From: Halopseudomonas yangmingensis
GTDB lineage: Bacteria; Pseudomonadota; Gammaproteobacteria; Pseudomonadales; Pseudomonadaceae
Length of the DNA stretch: 64,000 nt
Assembly: GCF_900114825.1 (NCBI RefSeq)
Contig: NZ_FOUI01000011.1
Coordinates: 1-64,000, forward strand
Direction: 5' to 3'
Shown: piece after piece, positions 47,901 through 57,201 of the stretch
Layout: each line of letters opens with the position of its first letter
How positions within the stretch are numbered: the first letter of the stretch is position 1
Program-made: the position numbers and the translations under genes
The notes under the pieces: model-generated
Told to the model about the DNA's origin: nothing
Databases searched by the model: none
Seen by the model: the letters and a program-made list of their open reading frames with translations, nothing else

Positions 47901-50357
47901 CTAGCGTCCGGCGAGCAGTTGGCAGAAGGCGTCCTCGGTGACGGCCGGGCTGAACAGGTAGCCCTGATAGTTGCTGCAGCCCTGCTCCAGCAGGAAGGCC
48001 AGCTGTTGTCCGGTTTCCACACCCTCAGCGATCAGGTCCATGTTCAGGCTGCGCGCCATGGCGATGATGGCGCGCACTATCTCGGCATCGTTGCCATCGC
48101 GCGTACAGTCACGGATAAACGACTGATCGATTTTCAGCAGGTCGACCGGCAGCCGTTTCAGGTAACTGAGCGATGAATAGCCGGTGCCGAAGTCGTCGAT
48201 GGCAAAGCGAATACCCAGATTGCGCAGCTGGTGCATCTTGGCAATGGTGTCGTTGACGTTCTGGATCACCATGCCTTCGGTGATTTCCAGTTTCAGCGCC
48301 TGGGCAGGGATGCCGTGCTGGCTGATTGCGGCGGCCACCTCGTCAACAAAGCCGCTTTGGCGGAACTGCCTGGGGCTGATATTGATGCTCAGGCAGAACT
48401 GCTGCGGGTCTATTCGCCGTTGCTCCAGCAGGCGGGCAATGAAGCGGCAGCCCTCGTGCAGCACCCAGCTACCGGCGGCGAGAATCTGACCGCTTTCTTC
48501 CAGTACCTCCATAAATGCACCTGGGCCGACCAGACCGCGCTCCGGGTGCTGCCAGCGAATCAGTGCCTCGGCGCCAATAATGCGCTGGCTGCTGGCGTCC
48601 ATCTGCGGCTGGTAATGCAGGCAAAATTCTTCGTTCTGCAAGGCCTGACGTAAATCGGTTTCCAGAGTCAGGCGCTGACTGGCGGCAATTTGCATTTGCT
48701 GCTCAAAGAAGGCAATGCCGTCCCGTCCACTGGCTTTTACCTGATACAGGGCAATGTCGGCACGCTTGAGCAGATCATCCGGGTTGTCACCGTGCTCGGG
48801 TGCCAGTGCAATGCCGATGCTGCAACCCAGCTGCAGGGTGTGCCCTTCGACCTCCATTGGCGCGGCCAGGGCTTGGCGCAGCTTTTCTGCAGTGTTGCGT
48901 ACCTGTCGAACTATCTCGGTGCTGCTGCCTTTCAGGCCGGTCAGCAATACCACGAACTCATCGCCGCCAAGGCGTGCTACGGTGTCGGTCTTGCGCAACT
49001 CATCCAGCAGGCGTGTGGCAATCTCCTGGAGTACAGCGTCACCCCGGGAATGTCCCAACGAGTCATTGATGTGCTTGAAATGATCCAGATCGAAGAACAT
49101 CAGGGCGCAATGCAGCTGGTGACGTTCCAACAGGCCCAGATGTTGTTGCAAACGGTCGTGCAGCAACAGGCGGTTCGGCAAGTCGGTCAGCGCATCGTGG
49201 CTGGCCTGGTGCTTGATGCGTGCCTCGATCAGTTTTTGTTCGGTGATATCACGGCAGGTCAGCAGGATGCAGTCACGCCCGTCCAGCTGAACGCGCTCGG
49301 CGGATACAGAAACAATCAGGCTGCGTCCCGAGCGATGATTGAGCTGCATTTCGCGCATGCTGACCCTGCCTTCGCGCCCCAGTGCCTGTAGCAGGCTGCG
49401 GCGTTCGTGGCTGTTACTCCAGATATCAAGCTCATTCTCCCGTCGACCGATGGCTTCCGCTTCACTGTAGCCGGTCAGCCGGGTGAAACTTTCGTTGATG
49501 TCAAGGAAAGCGCCAGTGGCCATATCGGAGATGCTGATCGCATCCGGACTGGACTTGAACGCCTTGACAAACTTGTCCTCCGAGGCGCGCAGCGCCAGCT
49601 CGGCCTGCCGGCGGGCAGTGACATCCTTGAAGCTGGACAGGGTACGGCTGTGGTTTTCCACTTCAATAAAGTTGCTGGAGACTTCACAGTGCAGTACCCG
49701 CCCGTCCTTGGTCAGAAAGTCCGCCGGATGGCTGCGCAGGCGGCCTTCGCGCAGCAGTTTCTCGATCACCGCCGGGCGCGCATCCATGTCCTTCCAGAAG
49801 TTGATGTCCTTGGCGGTTTTACCAATAACGTCTTCCGGCTGAAAGCCGAACAGTTCGGTAAAGCTCTGATTGATCTCGATAAAACAGGCCGTTTTCTTGT
49901 CGAACAGTGCATAGGGTTCGGGGGCCTGCTGGAACAGCAGGGAGAACTTGGTTTCACTGAGCTTTAGTGCCTGTTCGGCGGCTATGCGGTCACTGATGTC
50001 GTGTGCCATCGACAACCGGCAGACGTCACCATTAATTCCGATTGATTCAACATACACCAGGCAGGTCTTCAGGTTGGTATTGCGACAGGCCAGCTGGCAT
50101 TCGAACTGGGTGACACGACTGTTGCGGGCAAACAGATCGAGCAGTTGCTGACGCTGTTGTGGGCTGCTCCATAGTTCGATCTGATCGGAGGACTTGTCCA
50201 GTACGTCGGCATTGGTCCAGCCAAACAGTCGCTCGAAGGCCAGATTGATGGCCAGTACCCGACTGTCACTGACCCGTGTCAGCATGCTGGCGATCGGCAT
50301 GCGACTGAACAGGGCCATGAAGCTTTCGGGATGCTCATTGTTGCTGCGCTGGGTCAT
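47901..50357 (-). CDS. PAS-GGDEF-EAL dual c-di-GMP regulator
   Basis: The 818-residue protein has three PAS domains (about 15-130, 140-255, 265-380), a GGDEF domain with an intact active site (ARLGGDEFVVLL) and an EAL domain with E-A-L-I-R and later the DDFGTGYSSLSYLKRLPVD block. No membrane helix is present, so it senses a cytoplasmic signal. Both catalytic motifs look intact; which activity dominates cannot be told from sequence. AAGGGG lies close before the ATG. Confidence 0.92.
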   Translation of the reverse strand: MTQRSNNEHPESFMALFSRMPIASMLTRVSDSRVLAINLAFERLFGWTNADVLDKSSDQIELWSSPQQRQQLLDLFARNSRVTQFECQLACRNTNLKTCLVYVESIGINGDVCRLSMAHDISDRIAAEQALKLSETKFSLLFQQAPEPYALFDKKTACFIEINQSFTELFGFQPEDVIGKTAKDINFWKDMDARPAVIEKLLREGRLRSHPADFLTKDGRVLHCEVSSNFIEVENHSRTLSSFKDVTARRQAELALRASEDKFVKAFKSSPDAISISDMATGAFLDINESFTRLTGYSEAEAIGRRENELDIWSNSHERRSLLQALGREGRVSMREMQLNHRSGRSLIVSVSAERVQLDGRDCILLTCRDITEQKLIEARIKHQASHDALTDLPNRLLLHDRLQQHLGLLERHQLHCALMFFDLDHFKHINDSLGHSRGDAVLQEIATRLLDELRKTDTVARLGGDEFVVLLTGLKGSSTEIVRQVRNTAEKLRQALAAPMEVEGHTLQLGCSIGIALAPEHGDNPDDLLKRADIALYQVKASGRDGIAFFEQQMQIAASQRLTLETDLRQALQNEEFCLHYQPQMDASSQRIIGAEALIRWQHPERGLVGPGAFMEVLEESGQILAAGSWVLHEGCRFIARLLEQRRIDPQQFCLSINISPRQFRQSGFVDEVAAAISQHGIPAQALKLEITEGMVIQNVNDTIAKMHQLRNLGIRFAIDDFGTGYSSLSYLKRLPVDLLKIDQSFIRDCTRDGNDAEIVRAIIAMARSLNMDLIAEGVETGQQLAFLLEQGCSNYQGYLFSPAVTEDAFCQLLAGR

Positions 50358-50497
50358 GTTGCCCCTTGCAAAATCCGGCAGGCGTCAGGGTGAGCACTCC
50401 AGCATGCCCCGTCGCATTGTTCTTATGCCACCAAGTTAGCCGTTTGGCCGCTCAGGCACAAGGCCATTGCGCATTGCTTCGTTGCTGATACAAGTCA

Positions 50498-51370
50498 TCA
50501 GTCAGCGTCATGTCGCAGCAGCTCGATCAATGCCTCGGCAGCATTCGACAGGGTCCGGCCGCTGTGCCAGATCACTCCGAGACGGCGCTGCAGCGCCACG
50601 CCGGGTATTGGCAGGGCTCGCACCTGATTATCCAGCATGGTGCGTGGCAGTACGCTCCAGGCCAATCCGATCGATACCATCATCTTGATTGTCTCGAGGT
50701 AGTTGGTGCTCATGCCGATATCCGGACGTATGCCGTGCTGCTCGAACAGGCCGCTGACCACCCGGTGGGTAAAGGTGTTGGCGCCGGGGAATACCGCCGG
50801 GTAGTCGGCCAGCTGACGCAGGCTGACCCGTTCGCGGCCGGCCAGCGGATGTTCCGGGGCGATCACGAAATCCAGCGGGTCATTCCAGATGGTGGCGGCC
50901 ACCAAGGGGGGCTCGACCTGCGGGGCCAGGGTGATGATTGCCAGTTCGACGTTGCCACGCAGCACCTGATCGTAGGCGACCTCGGAGTCGAGAAAGTCGA
51001 TATCCAGCGCCACCCCCGGATAGGCCTTGGTGAAGCGTCGCAACACCGGCGGCAGACGGTGCAGGCCAATATGGTGGCTGGTGGCCATGCTCAGCCGCCC
51101 GCGTACCTGTCCGGACAGCTTGCCCAGTGCCCGGCGGGTGTCGGTGAGGGTCTGCAGGACCAGTTCTGCTCGTGGTTTGAGGGCGCGCCCGGCCTCGGTC
51201 AGGGTGACATGCCGGCCGATACGGTCGAACAGTCGAGCATCCAGTTGCTGTTCCAGTAGGGCGATGCGTTTGCTTACCGCTGGCTGAGTGATATGCAGTT
51301 GCTCGGCAGCGCGGGAGAACGAACCGCTGTCGGCTACCGCAAGAAAGGCGCTGAGGTTGGCGGTATCCAC
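50498..51370 (-). CDS. LysR-family transcriptional regulator, divergent from leuC
   Basis: The 290-residue regulator starts MDTANLSAFLAVADSGSF and has the wHTH (RAAEQLHITQPAVSKRIALLEQQL) and the periplasmic-binding-like effector domain. I choose GTG at 51370, seven bases after GAGGA; a TTG at 51394 is possible but less like the family. It is divergent from leuC with about 140 bases between, in which repeats of ATGAAT and its inverse occur (about 51405-51425) that may be its binding sites. The same arrangement is known in P. aeruginosa. Confidence 0.9.
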   Translation of the reverse strand: MDTANLSAFLAVADSGSFSRAAEQLHITQPAVSKRIALLEQQLDARLFDRIGRHVTLTEAGRALKPRAELVLQTLTDTRRALGKLSGQVRGRLSMATSHHIGLHRLPPVLRRFTKAYPGVALDIDFLDSEVAYDQVLRGNVELAIITLAPQVEPPLVAATIWNDPLDFVIAPEHPLAGRERVSLRQLADYPAVFPGANTFTHRVVSGLFEQHGIRPDIGMSTNYLETIKMMVSIGLAWSVLPRTMLDNQVRALPIPGVALQRRLGVIWHSGRTLSNAAEALIELLRHDAD

Positions 51371-51507
51371 TATGGATTCCTCTTGGTTATCCAATGCATG
51401 AATATTATGAATTGGCGTTATTCATTGCGCGAGGATAGCATGCCCCTGTCATGAAAACGTCCGTGGCGCACAACGACGCTGCGGCACAGCCTGATCCGGG
51501 AGTTCAC

Positions 51508-52941
51508 ATGTCTGCCAAGACGCTGTACGACAAGCTCTGGGACAACCACCTCGTCAAGCAACGGGATGATGGTTCCGCCCTTATTTATATCGACCGTCAC
51601 CTGTTGCATGAGGTGACCTCGCCGCAGGCCTTTGAAGGGCTGCGCCTGGCCGCACGCAAGCCGTGGCGGATCGATGCCAACCTGGCCACGCCAGACCACA
51701 ACGTGCCAACCACCAACCGTGCGGCTGGCATCAGTGGTATCGAGGACGAGGTGTCCAAGCTGCAGGTGGTGACGCTTGACGAGAACTGCGATGACTTCGG
51801 CATTCTCGAATTCAAGATGACCGACCGCCGCCAGGGCATCGTGCATGTGGTTGGCCCGGAGCAGGGCGCCACCCTGCCGGGCATGACCATCGTTTGCGGA
51901 GACTCGCACACCGCCACCCACGGCGCCTTCGCGGCGCTGGCGCATGGTATCGGCACCTCCGAGGTCGAACATGTGCTGGCTACCCAGTGTCTGGTGGCGA
52001 AGAAGATGAAGAACATGCTGGTCAAGGTCGAAGGCAAGCTCGGTTTTGGCGTGACCGCCAAGGACATAGTGCTGGCGGTGATCGGCAAGATAGGTACCGC
52101 CGGCGGCAACGGCCACGCCATCGAGTTCGGTGGTTCGGCAATTCGCGAGCTGTCGATGGAAGGCCGCATGACCATTTGCAATATGGCCATTGAGGCCGGT
52201 GCGCGGGTAGGGCTGGTGGCCTGCGACGAGAAGACCGTCGCCTACGTCAAGGACCGCCCCTATGCGCCCAAGGGCGCTGACTGGGAGCGGGCCGTGGCGG
52301 CCTGGCAGGATCTGGTGTCGGATGCCGATGCACAGTTCGATACGGTCGTGGAGCTGGATGCCGCCGAGATCAAGCCGCAGGTGTCCTGGGGTACATCGCC
52401 GGAGATGGTGGTGGCAGTGGATGCGCTGGTGCCGGACCCGGCGGCGCAAACCGATGCGGTCAAGCGCAGCGGTTACCAGCGGGCCCTGCAGTACATGGGG
52501 CTTGAGGCCAATCAGCCGATCAGCTCGATCAAGGTCGACCGGGTGTTTATCGGCTCTTGCACCAATTCGCGGATCGAGGATCTGCGGGCCGCCGCTGCCG
52601 TGGCCAAGGGTCGCCGGGTGGCGGCCAGTGTCAAGCAGGCGATGGTGGTACCGGGTTCCGGGCTGGTCAAGGAGCAGGCCGAGCGCGAGGGGCTGGACGT
52701 GATCTTCAAGGCTGCCGGTTTCGAGTGGCGTGATCCGGGCTGTTCGATGTGCCTGGCGATGAACCCCGATCGCCTGCAGGCCGGCGAGCACTGCGCCTCG
52801 ACCTCCAATCGTAATTTCGAGGGGCGTCAGGGCAATGGTGGGCGTACCCACCTGGTCAGTCCGGCAATGGCTGCTGCCGCTGCGGTAGCCGGTCATTTTG
52901 TCGATGTTCGCGAGATGCTCAACGAGGAGGGCCGCGCATGA
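51508..52941 (+). CDS. leuC: 3-Isopropylmalate dehydratase, large subunit
   Basis: The 477-residue aconitase-family subunit isomerises 2- and 3-isopropylmalate in leucine synthesis, with LeuD. It carries the [4Fe-4S] ligands: one Cys in [14 protein letters not shown] and two in [24 protein letters not shown] and NFEGRQG are also typical. I use the ATG at 51508 with GGGAG five bases upstream; the open frame reaches up to 51451. It overlaps leuD by four bases. Confidence 0.96.
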   Translation: MSAKTLYDKLWDNHLVKQRDDGSALIYIDRHLLHEVTSPQAFEGLRLAARKPWRIDANLATPDHNVPTTNRAAGISGIEDEVSKLQVVTLDENCDDFGILEFKMTDRRQGIVHVVGPEQGATLPGMTIVCGDSHTATHGAFAALAHGIGTSEVEHVLATQCLVAKKMKNMLVKVEGKLGFGVTAKDIVLAVIGKIGTAGGNGHAIEFGGSAIRELSMEGRMTICNMAIEAGARVGLVACDEKTVAYVKDRPYAPKGADWERAVAAWQDLVSDADAQFDTVVELDAAEIKPQVSWGTSPEMVVAVDALVPDPAAQTDAVKRSGYQRALQYMGLEANQPISSIKVDRVFIGSCTNSRIEDLRAAAAVAKGRRVAASVKQAMVVPGSGLVKEQAEREGLDVIFKAAGFEWRDPGCSMCLAMNPDRLQAGEHCASTSNRNFEGRQGNGGRTHLVSPAMAAAAAVAGHFVDVREMLNEEGRA

Positions 52942-53585
52942 AAGCCTTTACCCGGCATACCGGTCTGGTCGCGCCGCTTGATCGCGCCAACGTGGACACC
53001 GACCAGATCATTCCCAAGCAGTTCCTGAAGTCGATCAAGCGCACCGGCTTCGGTCAGAACCTGTTCGACGAATGGCGCTATCTGGATGAGGGCTATCCCG
53101 GGCAGGATTGCTCGGTGCGCCCGCTGAACCCGGAGTTTGTGCTCAATCTGCCGCGTTATCAGGGTGCCAGCGTGCTGCTGGCACGCGAGAACTTTGGCTG
53201 TGGCTCGAGTCGCGAGCACGCACCCTGGGCGCTGGACGAGTACGGTTTCCGTAGCGTGATTGCGCCGAGCTTTGCCGATATTTTCTTTAATAACAGTTTC
53301 AAGAATGGCTTGTTACCCATTGTTTTGACTGAAGAAGAGTTGGATGAGTTGTTCGAGCAGGCGCAGGCCGAGGAAGGCTATCAGCTGACCGTCGACCTGG
53401 CAGCACAGACGGTTACCCGTCCCGATGGTAAGCAATATGTCTTCGAGGTCGACGAGTTCCGCAAGCATTGCCTGCTCAACGGGCTCGACGATATCGGCCT
53501 GACCCTGCAGGACGCCGATTCGATCCGCGCCTTCGAGGAAAAACACCGTCAGAACCAGCCATGGCTGTTCGGCGCGATCAAGTAA
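52938..53585 (+). CDS. leuD: 3-Isopropylmalate dehydratase, small subunit
   Basis: The 215-residue swivel subunit has [14 protein letters not shown] and the [13 protein letters not shown] motif that binds substrate. It overlaps the leuC stop (ATGA) and lies 24 bases before leuB, so the three form one translational block. Confidence 0.96.
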   Translation: MKAFTRHTGLVAPLDRANVDTDQIIPKQFLKSIKRTGFGQNLFDEWRYLDEGYPGQDCSVRPLNPEFVLNLPRYQGASVLLARENFGCGSSREHAPWALDEYGFRSVIAPSFADIFFNNSFKNGLLPIVLTEEELDELFEQAQAEEGYQLTVDLAAQTVTRPDGKQYVFEVDEFRKHCLLNGLDDIGLTLQDADSIRAFEEKHRQNQPWLFGAIK

Positions 53586-53609
53586 CGAACAGCTTTCCTG
53601 AGGAAAACC

Positions 53610-54689
53610 ATGAGCAAGAACATTCTGATTCTCCCCGGCGACGGTATCGGCCCGGAGATAGTCGCAGAGGCGGTAAAGGTGCTGGAAACAGCCAATCAGC
53701 GTTTTGGTTTGGGTGTGCAGCTCAGCCATGACGATCTGGGCGGTGCGGCCTATGACCGGTACGGTGTGCCGCTGGCCGATGAAACCCTGGAGCGCGCCCG
53801 CGCCGCCGATGCCATTCTGCTCGGTGCGGTGGGTGGCCCCAAGTGGGACAGTATTGATCCGGCGCTGCGCCCCGAGCGTGGCCTGCTGAAAATTCGCTCG
53901 CAGCTGGGGCTGTTTGCCAACCTGCGTCCGGCAATTCTCTATCCGCAACTGGCGGCGGCCTCGTCGCTGAAGCCTGAAGTGGTTGCCGGTCTGGATATCC
54001 TGATCGTGCGTGAGCTGACCGGAGGCATCTATTTCGGCCAGCCGCGCGAGCGTACCGAACGCGATGGCCAGCGCATGGCCTACGACACCTTGCCCTACAG
54101 TGAAGGCGAGATCAGCCGGATTGCCCGGGTCGGTTTCGACATGGCAATGGTGCGCAACAAAAAACTCTGCTCGGTGGACAAGGCCAATGTGCTGGCCTCC
54201 AGTCAGCTGTGGCGCGAGGTGGTGGAAGAGGTGGCGCGCGATTACCCCGAGGTCGAGCTGTCGCACATGTATGTCGATAACGCGGCCATGCAGCTGGTGC
54301 GTGCGCCCAAGCAGTTCGACGTGATGGTCACCGACAACATGTTCGGCGACATTCTGTCGGACGAGGCCTCGATGCTGACCGGCTCGATCGGCATGCTGCC
54401 CTCGGCATCGCTGGATGCCAACAACAAGGGCATGTACGAACCGTGCCACGGCAGTGCACCGGATATTGCCGGGCAGGGTATCGCCAACCCGCTGGCGACC
54501 ATTCTTTCGGTGTCGATGATGCTGCGTTACAGCCTGAATCAGCCGGCCGCTGCCGATGCCATCGAACAGGCGGTCAGCCGGGTGCTGGATCAGGGGCTGC
54601 GCACTGCCGATATCATGGCCGAAGGTTGCCGCAAGGTAGGTACCGCGGAGATGGGTGACGCCGTGGCCGCGGCCCTGAAAAACCTGTAA
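53610..54689 (+). CDS. leuB: 3-Isopropylmalate dehydrogenase
   Basis: The 359-residue NAD enzyme decarboxylates 3-isopropylmalate. Segments seen: [30 protein letters not shown], the [24 protein letters not shown] metal and substrate block, and [18 protein letters not shown] precedes the ATG. It is followed by a strong GC hairpin before asd. Confidence 0.96.
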   Translation: MSKNILILPGDGIGPEIVAEAVKVLETANQRFGLGVQLSHDDLGGAAYDRYGVPLADETLERARAADAILLGAVGGPKWDSIDPALRPERGLLKIRSQLGLFANLRPAILYPQLAAASSLKPEVVAGLDILIVRELTGGIYFGQPRERTERDGQRMAYDTLPYSEGEISRIARVGFDMAMVRNKKLCSVDKANVLASSQLWREVVEEVARDYPEVELSHMYVDNAAMQLVRAPKQFDVMVTDNMFGDILSDEASMLTGSIGMLPSASLDANNKGMYEPCHGSAPDIAGQGIANPLATILSVSMMLRYSLNQPAAADAIEQAVSRVLDQGLRTADIMAEGCRKVGTAEMGDAVAAALKNL

Positions 54690-54707
54690 TCTGTTGTGCT
54701 TTTCGCC

Positions 54708-54729
54708 GCGCCCGGGCCTGCCCGGGCGC
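54708..54729. terminator. GC-rich hairpin between leuB and asd
   Basis: GCGCCCGGGC and GCCCGGGCGC form a perfect ten-base-pair stem with a two-base centre, 18 bases after leuB. No T run follows, so it may weaken readthrough into asd or protect the leu mRNA end. Confidence 0.45.
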
Positions 54730-54767
54730 AGTTGCCGTTGAATTGTTACCCCATGGGGGTTGTTGTC

Positions 54768-55880
54768 ATGAAAAAAGTAGGTCTGGTTGGCTGGCGAGGC
54801 ATGGTCGGTTCCGTGCTGATGCAGCGCATGCGTGAAGAAAACGATTTTGCCGGTATCGAGCCGTACTTCTTTACCACTTCCAACGTCGGTGGCAAGGGAC
54901 CGGATATCGGCAAGGACACCGCGCCGCTGCTGGATGCCTACGACATCGAGGCGCTGAAGCCGATGGATGTGATCATCACCTGTCAGGGTGGCGACTACAC
55001 CAGCGCGGTTTTTGCCAAGCTGCGTGGCGAAGGCTGGAACGGCTACTGGATCGATGCCGCTTCGACCCTGCGCATGGAAGATGATGCGGTGATCATTCTG
55101 GATCCGGTCAACCGTCGTAACATCGACCAGGCGGTGCGTGATGGCATCAAGACCTACGTGGGTGGCAACTGTACCGTGAGCCTGATGCTGATGGGGTTGG
55201 GCGGGCTGTTCGAGAATGGCCTGGTCGAGTGGATGAGTGCCATGACCTATCAGGCCGCCTCCGGCGCCGGTGCGCAGAACATGCGCGAACTGATCAGCCA
55301 GATGGGTTCGATCAACGCCAGTGTCGCCGCTGAGCTGGCCGATCCGGCCAGCGCGATTCTGGACATCGACCGCAAGGTTGCCGAAACCCTGCGCAGCGAT
55401 GCCATGCCGGTCGACAATTTCGGTGTGCCGCTGGCCGGCAGCCTGATTCCCTGGATCGACAAGCAACTGCCCAACGGTCAGAGCCGCGAGGAGTGGAAAG
55501 CCCAGGCCGAGACCAACAAGATCATCGGCCGCAGTGGTCGCCCGATTCCTGTGGATGGCATTTGTGTGCGCATCGGCGCCATGCGCTGCCACAGCCAGGC
55601 GCTGACCATCAAGCTGAACAAGGATGTGCCGCTGGCCGATATCGAGGCCATGCTGGATGCGCATAATCCCTGGTCGAAGGTAGTGCCGAACGACAAGGAA
55701 GCGACTGTGCGTGATCTGACGCCGACTGCCGTCACTGGCACTCTGACTGTTCCTGTGGGTCGCCTGCGCAAGCTGAACATGGGGTCGCAGTACCTGTCGG
55801 CCTTCACCGTCGGTGACCAGTTGTTGTGGGGCGCGGCAGAGCCGTTGCGGCGCATGCTGCGCATCCTGCTGGAAGGTTGA
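54768..55880 (+). CDS. asd: Aspartate-semialdehyde dehydrogenase
   Basis: The 370-residue NADPH enzyme makes aspartate semialdehyde for lysine, threonine, methionine and diaminopimelate. It has the [14 protein letters not shown] nucleotide motif, the catalytic Cys134 in [11 protein letters not shown], and [18 protein letters not shown] with the substrate Arg/His residues. The ATG at 54768 lies seven bases after GGGGGT. A bipartite terminator follows. Confidence 0.96.
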   Translation: MKKVGLVGWRGMVGSVLMQRMREENDFAGIEPYFFTTSNVGGKGPDIGKDTAPLLDAYDIEALKPMDVIITCQGGDYTSAVFAKLRGEGWNGYWIDAASTLRMEDDAVIILDPVNRRNIDQAVRDGIKTYVGGNCTVSLMLMGLGGLFENGLVEWMSAMTYQAASGAGAQNMRELISQMGSINASVAAELADPASAILDIDRKVAETLRSDAMPVDNFGVPLAGSLIPWIDKQLPNGQSREEWKAQAETNKIIGRSGRPIPVDGICVRIGAMRCHSQALTIKLNKDVPLADIEAMLDAHNPWSKVVPNDKEATVRDLTPTAVTGTLTVPVGRLRKLNMGSQYLSAFTVGDQLLWGAAEPLRRMLRILLEG

Positions 55881-55885
55881 TGAAC

Positions 55886-55951
55886 CAGGCCCGCAGCAAC
55901 GCGGGCCTGACTGTCAAAGGCATCCCGTCAGTGGGGTGCCTTTTTGTTTTT
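55886..55951 (+). terminator. Double hairpin terminator after asd
   Basis: The first hairpin is CAGGCCCGC/GCGGGCCTG (55886-55909). The second, GGCATCCC/GGGGTGCC (55919-55940), continues into TTTTTGTTTTT. Transcription from leu-asd should stop here, before the next gene. Confidence 0.85.
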
Positions 55952-55981
55952 CGCTGTATCTGATGTTTTCAAGGAGTATGC

Positions 55982-57004
55982 ATGTCCGCACAAAAGGCCA
56001 TCGCCATCGTTGGTGCCAACTCATTGCAGGGCGAGGCGCTGCTGGCGGTTCTCGAGGATCAGGATTTCGGCTTTGCCGGGGTTCATCTGCTTGACGTGGC
56101 CGAGGAGGCGGGCGGCCGACTGATGCTGCACGGTCAGAGTCTGCGTGTCGAGCCGCTGGAAAGCTTCGATTTTTCCAGCGTGGCAGTGGCTTTGATGGCG
56201 CTGGAGCCGGAGCAGGTGATTGCCTGCATGCCGCGCATTCGGGAGGCTGGCTGTATTGCCGTAGATGCCTCCGGAGCACTGCGCTCGGTTACCCGTGTGC
56301 CTCTGGTCGTGGCAGCCATCAACCCGCAGGCACTGGCGTCAGCCGTCGAGGCCGGCGCGGTGAACTGTCCCGATGCGCAAACCTTGCTGACCGCCCAGGT
56401 GGTCCATCCGTTGCTGGCCGAGGCCGGTGTCCAGATGCTATCGGTTGCGACCTATCAATCAGCTTCGACCCTCGGGCAGTCAGGGCTTGAGGCGCTGGCG
56501 TTGCAGACAGGCAAGCTGCTGAACGGTCAGCCAGCTGACGCAGGACTTACCGGCAGGCAAATGGCTTTCAACCTGATCCCCCGTCTGGGTTTGCTGGACG
56601 AGTCGGGTAATACGCAGGATGAGTTGCGCATGGTTAATGATTTGTGCGTGCTGTTTGATCTGCCTGAATTGCCGGTACAGGTTACCCAGGTGTTGGTGCC
56701 GGTGTTCTATGGTTCTGCCCAGGTTATTCAGGTGCAGAATCAGGAGGCGCTGGAGGTTGCACGGATTCCGGTCCTGTTGCGGCGTAACCGTAATCTCAAA
56801 CTGCTGGACAAGCCGGCCGATAACGGCTTCCCGACGCCGATAGAGCAGGCCAGCGGTAGCGACAGGCTCTGGGTGGGGCGCATCAGACAGAATCCACAGG
56901 ATCCCCGTTTGTTGCAGTTGTGGGCAGTGGCGGACAATTTCCGTGCCTGTCTGGCAATGAATCAACTGCAGGTCACTCAGTTATTGATAAAAGACTTTTT
57001 GTAA
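55982..57004 (+). CDS. Asd paralogue (Usg-like)
   Basis: The 340-residue protein has the semialdehyde dehydrogenase fold (VGANSLQGEALLAVL, VVAAINPQAL). The catalytic-cysteine segment, where active enzymes have NPNCS/GGNCT, reads AVNCPDAQT, and the substrate-binding Arg/His block is not recognisable. It is the Usg-type paralogue found between asd and fimV in pseudomonads, probably without dehydrogenase activity. Role unknown. Confidence 0.87.
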   Translation: MSAQKAIAIVGANSLQGEALLAVLEDQDFGFAGVHLLDVAEEAGGRLMLHGQSLRVEPLESFDFSSVAVALMALEPEQVIACMPRIREAGCIAVDASGALRSVTRVPLVVAAINPQALASAVEAGAVNCPDAQTLLTAQVVHPLLAEAGVQMLSVATYQSASTLGQSGLEALALQTGKLLNGQPADAGLTGRQMAFNLIPRLGLLDESGNTQDELRMVNDLCVLFDLPELPVQVTQVLVPVFYGSAQVIQVQNQEALEVARIPVLLRRNRNLKLLDKPADNGFPTPIEQASGSDRLWVGRIRQNPQDPRLLQLWAVADNFRACLAMNQLQVTQLLIKDFL

Positions 57005-57201
57005 TCAATACTTGCACTGATTTCCTCGGGGATGTACTGATCTGTGGTATTAGGGCTTGCGTGTCAGGGATGCCCTCCGGTAGCCGTGTGACTGTGGTCG
57101 TGCCTATGGCCCATTGGGGCATATTGCCTTCCGGGGTGCTTTGGGGTTGTCCGCCACAGGGTCGGTGCAAGACAAAACGATAAAAGCAAAGGATTCAGGC
57201 T

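Noticed and set aside
53313-55664. 783-codon open frame antisense to leuB and asd
   Set aside because: Shadow of two clearly real genes; its His/Arg/Gln-rich composition is typical of antisense frames.
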